Below, in pieces: positions 63,055-64,000 of a DNA stretch of 64,000 nt (within the stretch, counting starts at the first letter, position 1; the number at the start of each line of letters is the position of its first letter). Below the pieces are notes generated by a model. That model did no database searches, was not told where the DNA came from, and saw only the letters and a list, made by a program, of their open reading frames with translations. Location: the NCBI GenBank assembly GCA_017507105.1, contig JAFWBM010000039.1:62001-126000 (forward strand), read 5' to 3'. A program made the position numbers and the translations under genes. The DNA comes from Bacteroidaceae bacterium (GTDB taxonomy: Bacteria; Bacteroidota; Bacteroidia; Bacteroidales; Bacteroidaceae).

Positions 63055-64000
63055 ATGCAGTTGCAAGGAAAAAAGATTGTATTGGGTGTAACAGGCAGTA
63101 TTGCTGCTTACAAGGCTGCTATGTTGGTGCGCCTTCTTGTTAAAGAGGGAGCAGAGGTACAGGTTGTCATGACCGGGAGTGCCCGTGAATTCATAACGCC
63201 ACTGACGCTGTCAACTCTTTCGGGTCGTCCTGTGTTGAGTGAATTCTTCAGCAGTGCGAGTGGAGAGTGGAACAGCCATGTGGAGTTGGGACTCTGGGCC
63301 GATGCTATGATTGTTGCTCCGGCAACAGCCTCTACAATAGGGAAAATGGCTTCGGGTATTGCTGATAATCTGCTTGTGACAACTTATCTGTCGATGAAAG
63401 CCCCGGTCTTTGTGGCGCCCGCTATGGATTTGGATATGTTTGCTCATCCTTCGACACAGCGTAATCTTGATATATTGCGTTCATATGGTAATACAATCAT
63501 AGAACCGGCATCGGGAGAGCTTGCCAGCCATCTCAGTGGTAAAGGACGTATGGAGGAGCCTTGTAATATAGTGTCATTGCTCAAAGATTTTTTTTTCGCC
63601 GATAGTCCCCTCGCAGGAAAGAAAATACTTATAACAGCAGGTCCCACATATGAAAAGATAGATCCGGTACGTTTTATTGGGAATTACTCCTCGGGTAAGA
63701 TGGGCTTTGCTATTGCACGGGAGTGCGCAGTGCAAGGGGCAGAGGTGACACTCGTTTCGGGTCCTGTTGCACTTGGAACACCACACCCGGCGATTAAACG
63801 TGTTGATGTAGAGTCGGCCATGCAGATGCATGATGTGGTTGTCGGACAATTTCCTGAATGTGATGCCGCAATACTATGTGCAGCTGTTGCCGACTATCGT
63901 CCGGCTGTGCAGGCATATGAGAAAATCAAGCGTACGTCCGATAATATGAGTATAGAACTTGAGGCAAATCCCGATATTGCGGCTTGTTTGGGTCGTATGA
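63055..64000 (+). CDS. coaBC: Phosphopantothenoylcysteine decarboxylase / phosphopantothenate-cysteine ligase (partial)
   Basis: CoaBC performs two steps of coenzyme A synthesis. The first 315 codons are present; the gene continues past the window edge. The N-terminal flavoprotein CoaC domain shows GVTGSIAAYKAAMLVR, a catalytic-His region NSHVELGLWADA and the substrate-recognition segment PAMDLDMFAHPS. The CoaB domain starts at KKILITAGPTYEKIDPVRFI. It lies 20 bases after the exonuclease gene. Confidence 0.95.
   Translation, partial: MQLQGKKIVLGVTGSIAAYKAAMLVRLLVKEGAEVQVVMTGSAREFITPLTLSTLSGRPVLSEFFSSASGEWNSHVELGLWADAMIVAPATASTIGKMASGIADNLLVTTYLSMKAPVFVAPAMDLDMFAHPSTQRNLDILRSYGNTIIEPASGELASHLSGKGRMEEPCNIVSLLKDFFFADSPLAGKKILITAGPTYEKIDPVRFIGNYSSGKMGFAIARECAVQGAEVTLVSGPVALGTPHPAIKRVDVESAMQMHDVVVGQFPECDAAILCAAVADYRPAVQAYEKIKRTSDNMSIELEANPDIAACLGRM

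Noticed and set aside
1-64000. tRNA, rRNA, CRISPR arrays, insertion sequences or prophage
   Set aside because: No cloverleaf, regular repeat-spacer pattern, transposase, integrase or phage gene was found; intergenic gaps are short and accounted for.

Overview
This window is ordinary core chromosome of a Bacteroidetes bacterium, most likely order Bacteroidales. The evidence is a PorP-GldKLMN cluster and GldH of the type IX secretion system (T9SS), a long disordered insertion in Rho, a WbqC-family protein beside LepB and DapB, the purH-mreBCD-mrdA-rodA operon, a two-subunit FrdAB of the anaerobic type, and promoters of the TAnnTTTG type. The genus cannot be fixed from sequence alone. I see no rRNA or tRNA gene, CRISPR array, insertion sequence or prophage. 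Coding density is high and the gene content is mainly housekeeping.

Layout. 1-4.6 kb: frdA-frdB, a terminator, then a SpmA/SpmB-like membrane protein and ybeY. 4.6-12.5 kb, minus strand: an MscS-type channel, an outer-membrane beta-barrel protein with its own palindromic promoter, and the operon porP-gldK-gldL-gldM-gldN. 12.5-16.9 kb, plus strand: RNase R and an OmpR-type response regulator with its histidine kinase. 16.9-20.8 kb, minus strand: ruvB, a flippase and a DUF389 membrane protein. 21-25 kb: a pentapeptide-repeat/two-helix membrane protein, then dapB-lepB-wbqC on the minus strand. 25.3-35.8 kb, plus strand: metG with a structured leader, a tightly overlapping surface-glycan cluster (flippase, three glycosyltransferases, a YfhO-like membrane protein) and an aminopeptidase P. 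36-41 kb, plus strand: two small secreted PepSY-like proteins, then metF-holB-ricT-gldH. 41-50 kb, minus strand: the cell-shape operon (purH, mreB, mreC, mreD, mrdA, rodA) and nadB. 50-58 kb: a PBP4-type carboxypeptidase (plus strand), then a DUF2723 membrane protein, a polysaccharide deacetylase, queG and an alpha/beta hydrolase (minus strand). 58-64 kb: rho, a DUF3127 protein, dnaN, a proofreading-type exonuclease and coaBC, which runs off the window.

Functionally the window joins anaerobic fumarate respiration, T9SS protein export, envelope elongation, surface-glycan assembly and the replication clamp with its proofreading exonuclease. The points most worth following up are: the DUF3127 protein ending in an SSB-like DDLPF tip; the AT-hook-like repeats in the disordered part of Rho, together with a possible rhoL-like leader ORF; promoter-spanning palindromes at two cell-envelope genes; the structured metG leader; strong hairpins without U-tracts at several gene ends; and the DUF2723 protein as a candidate GT-C glycosyltransferase. 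I found no clear new multi-gene defence or mobile system.
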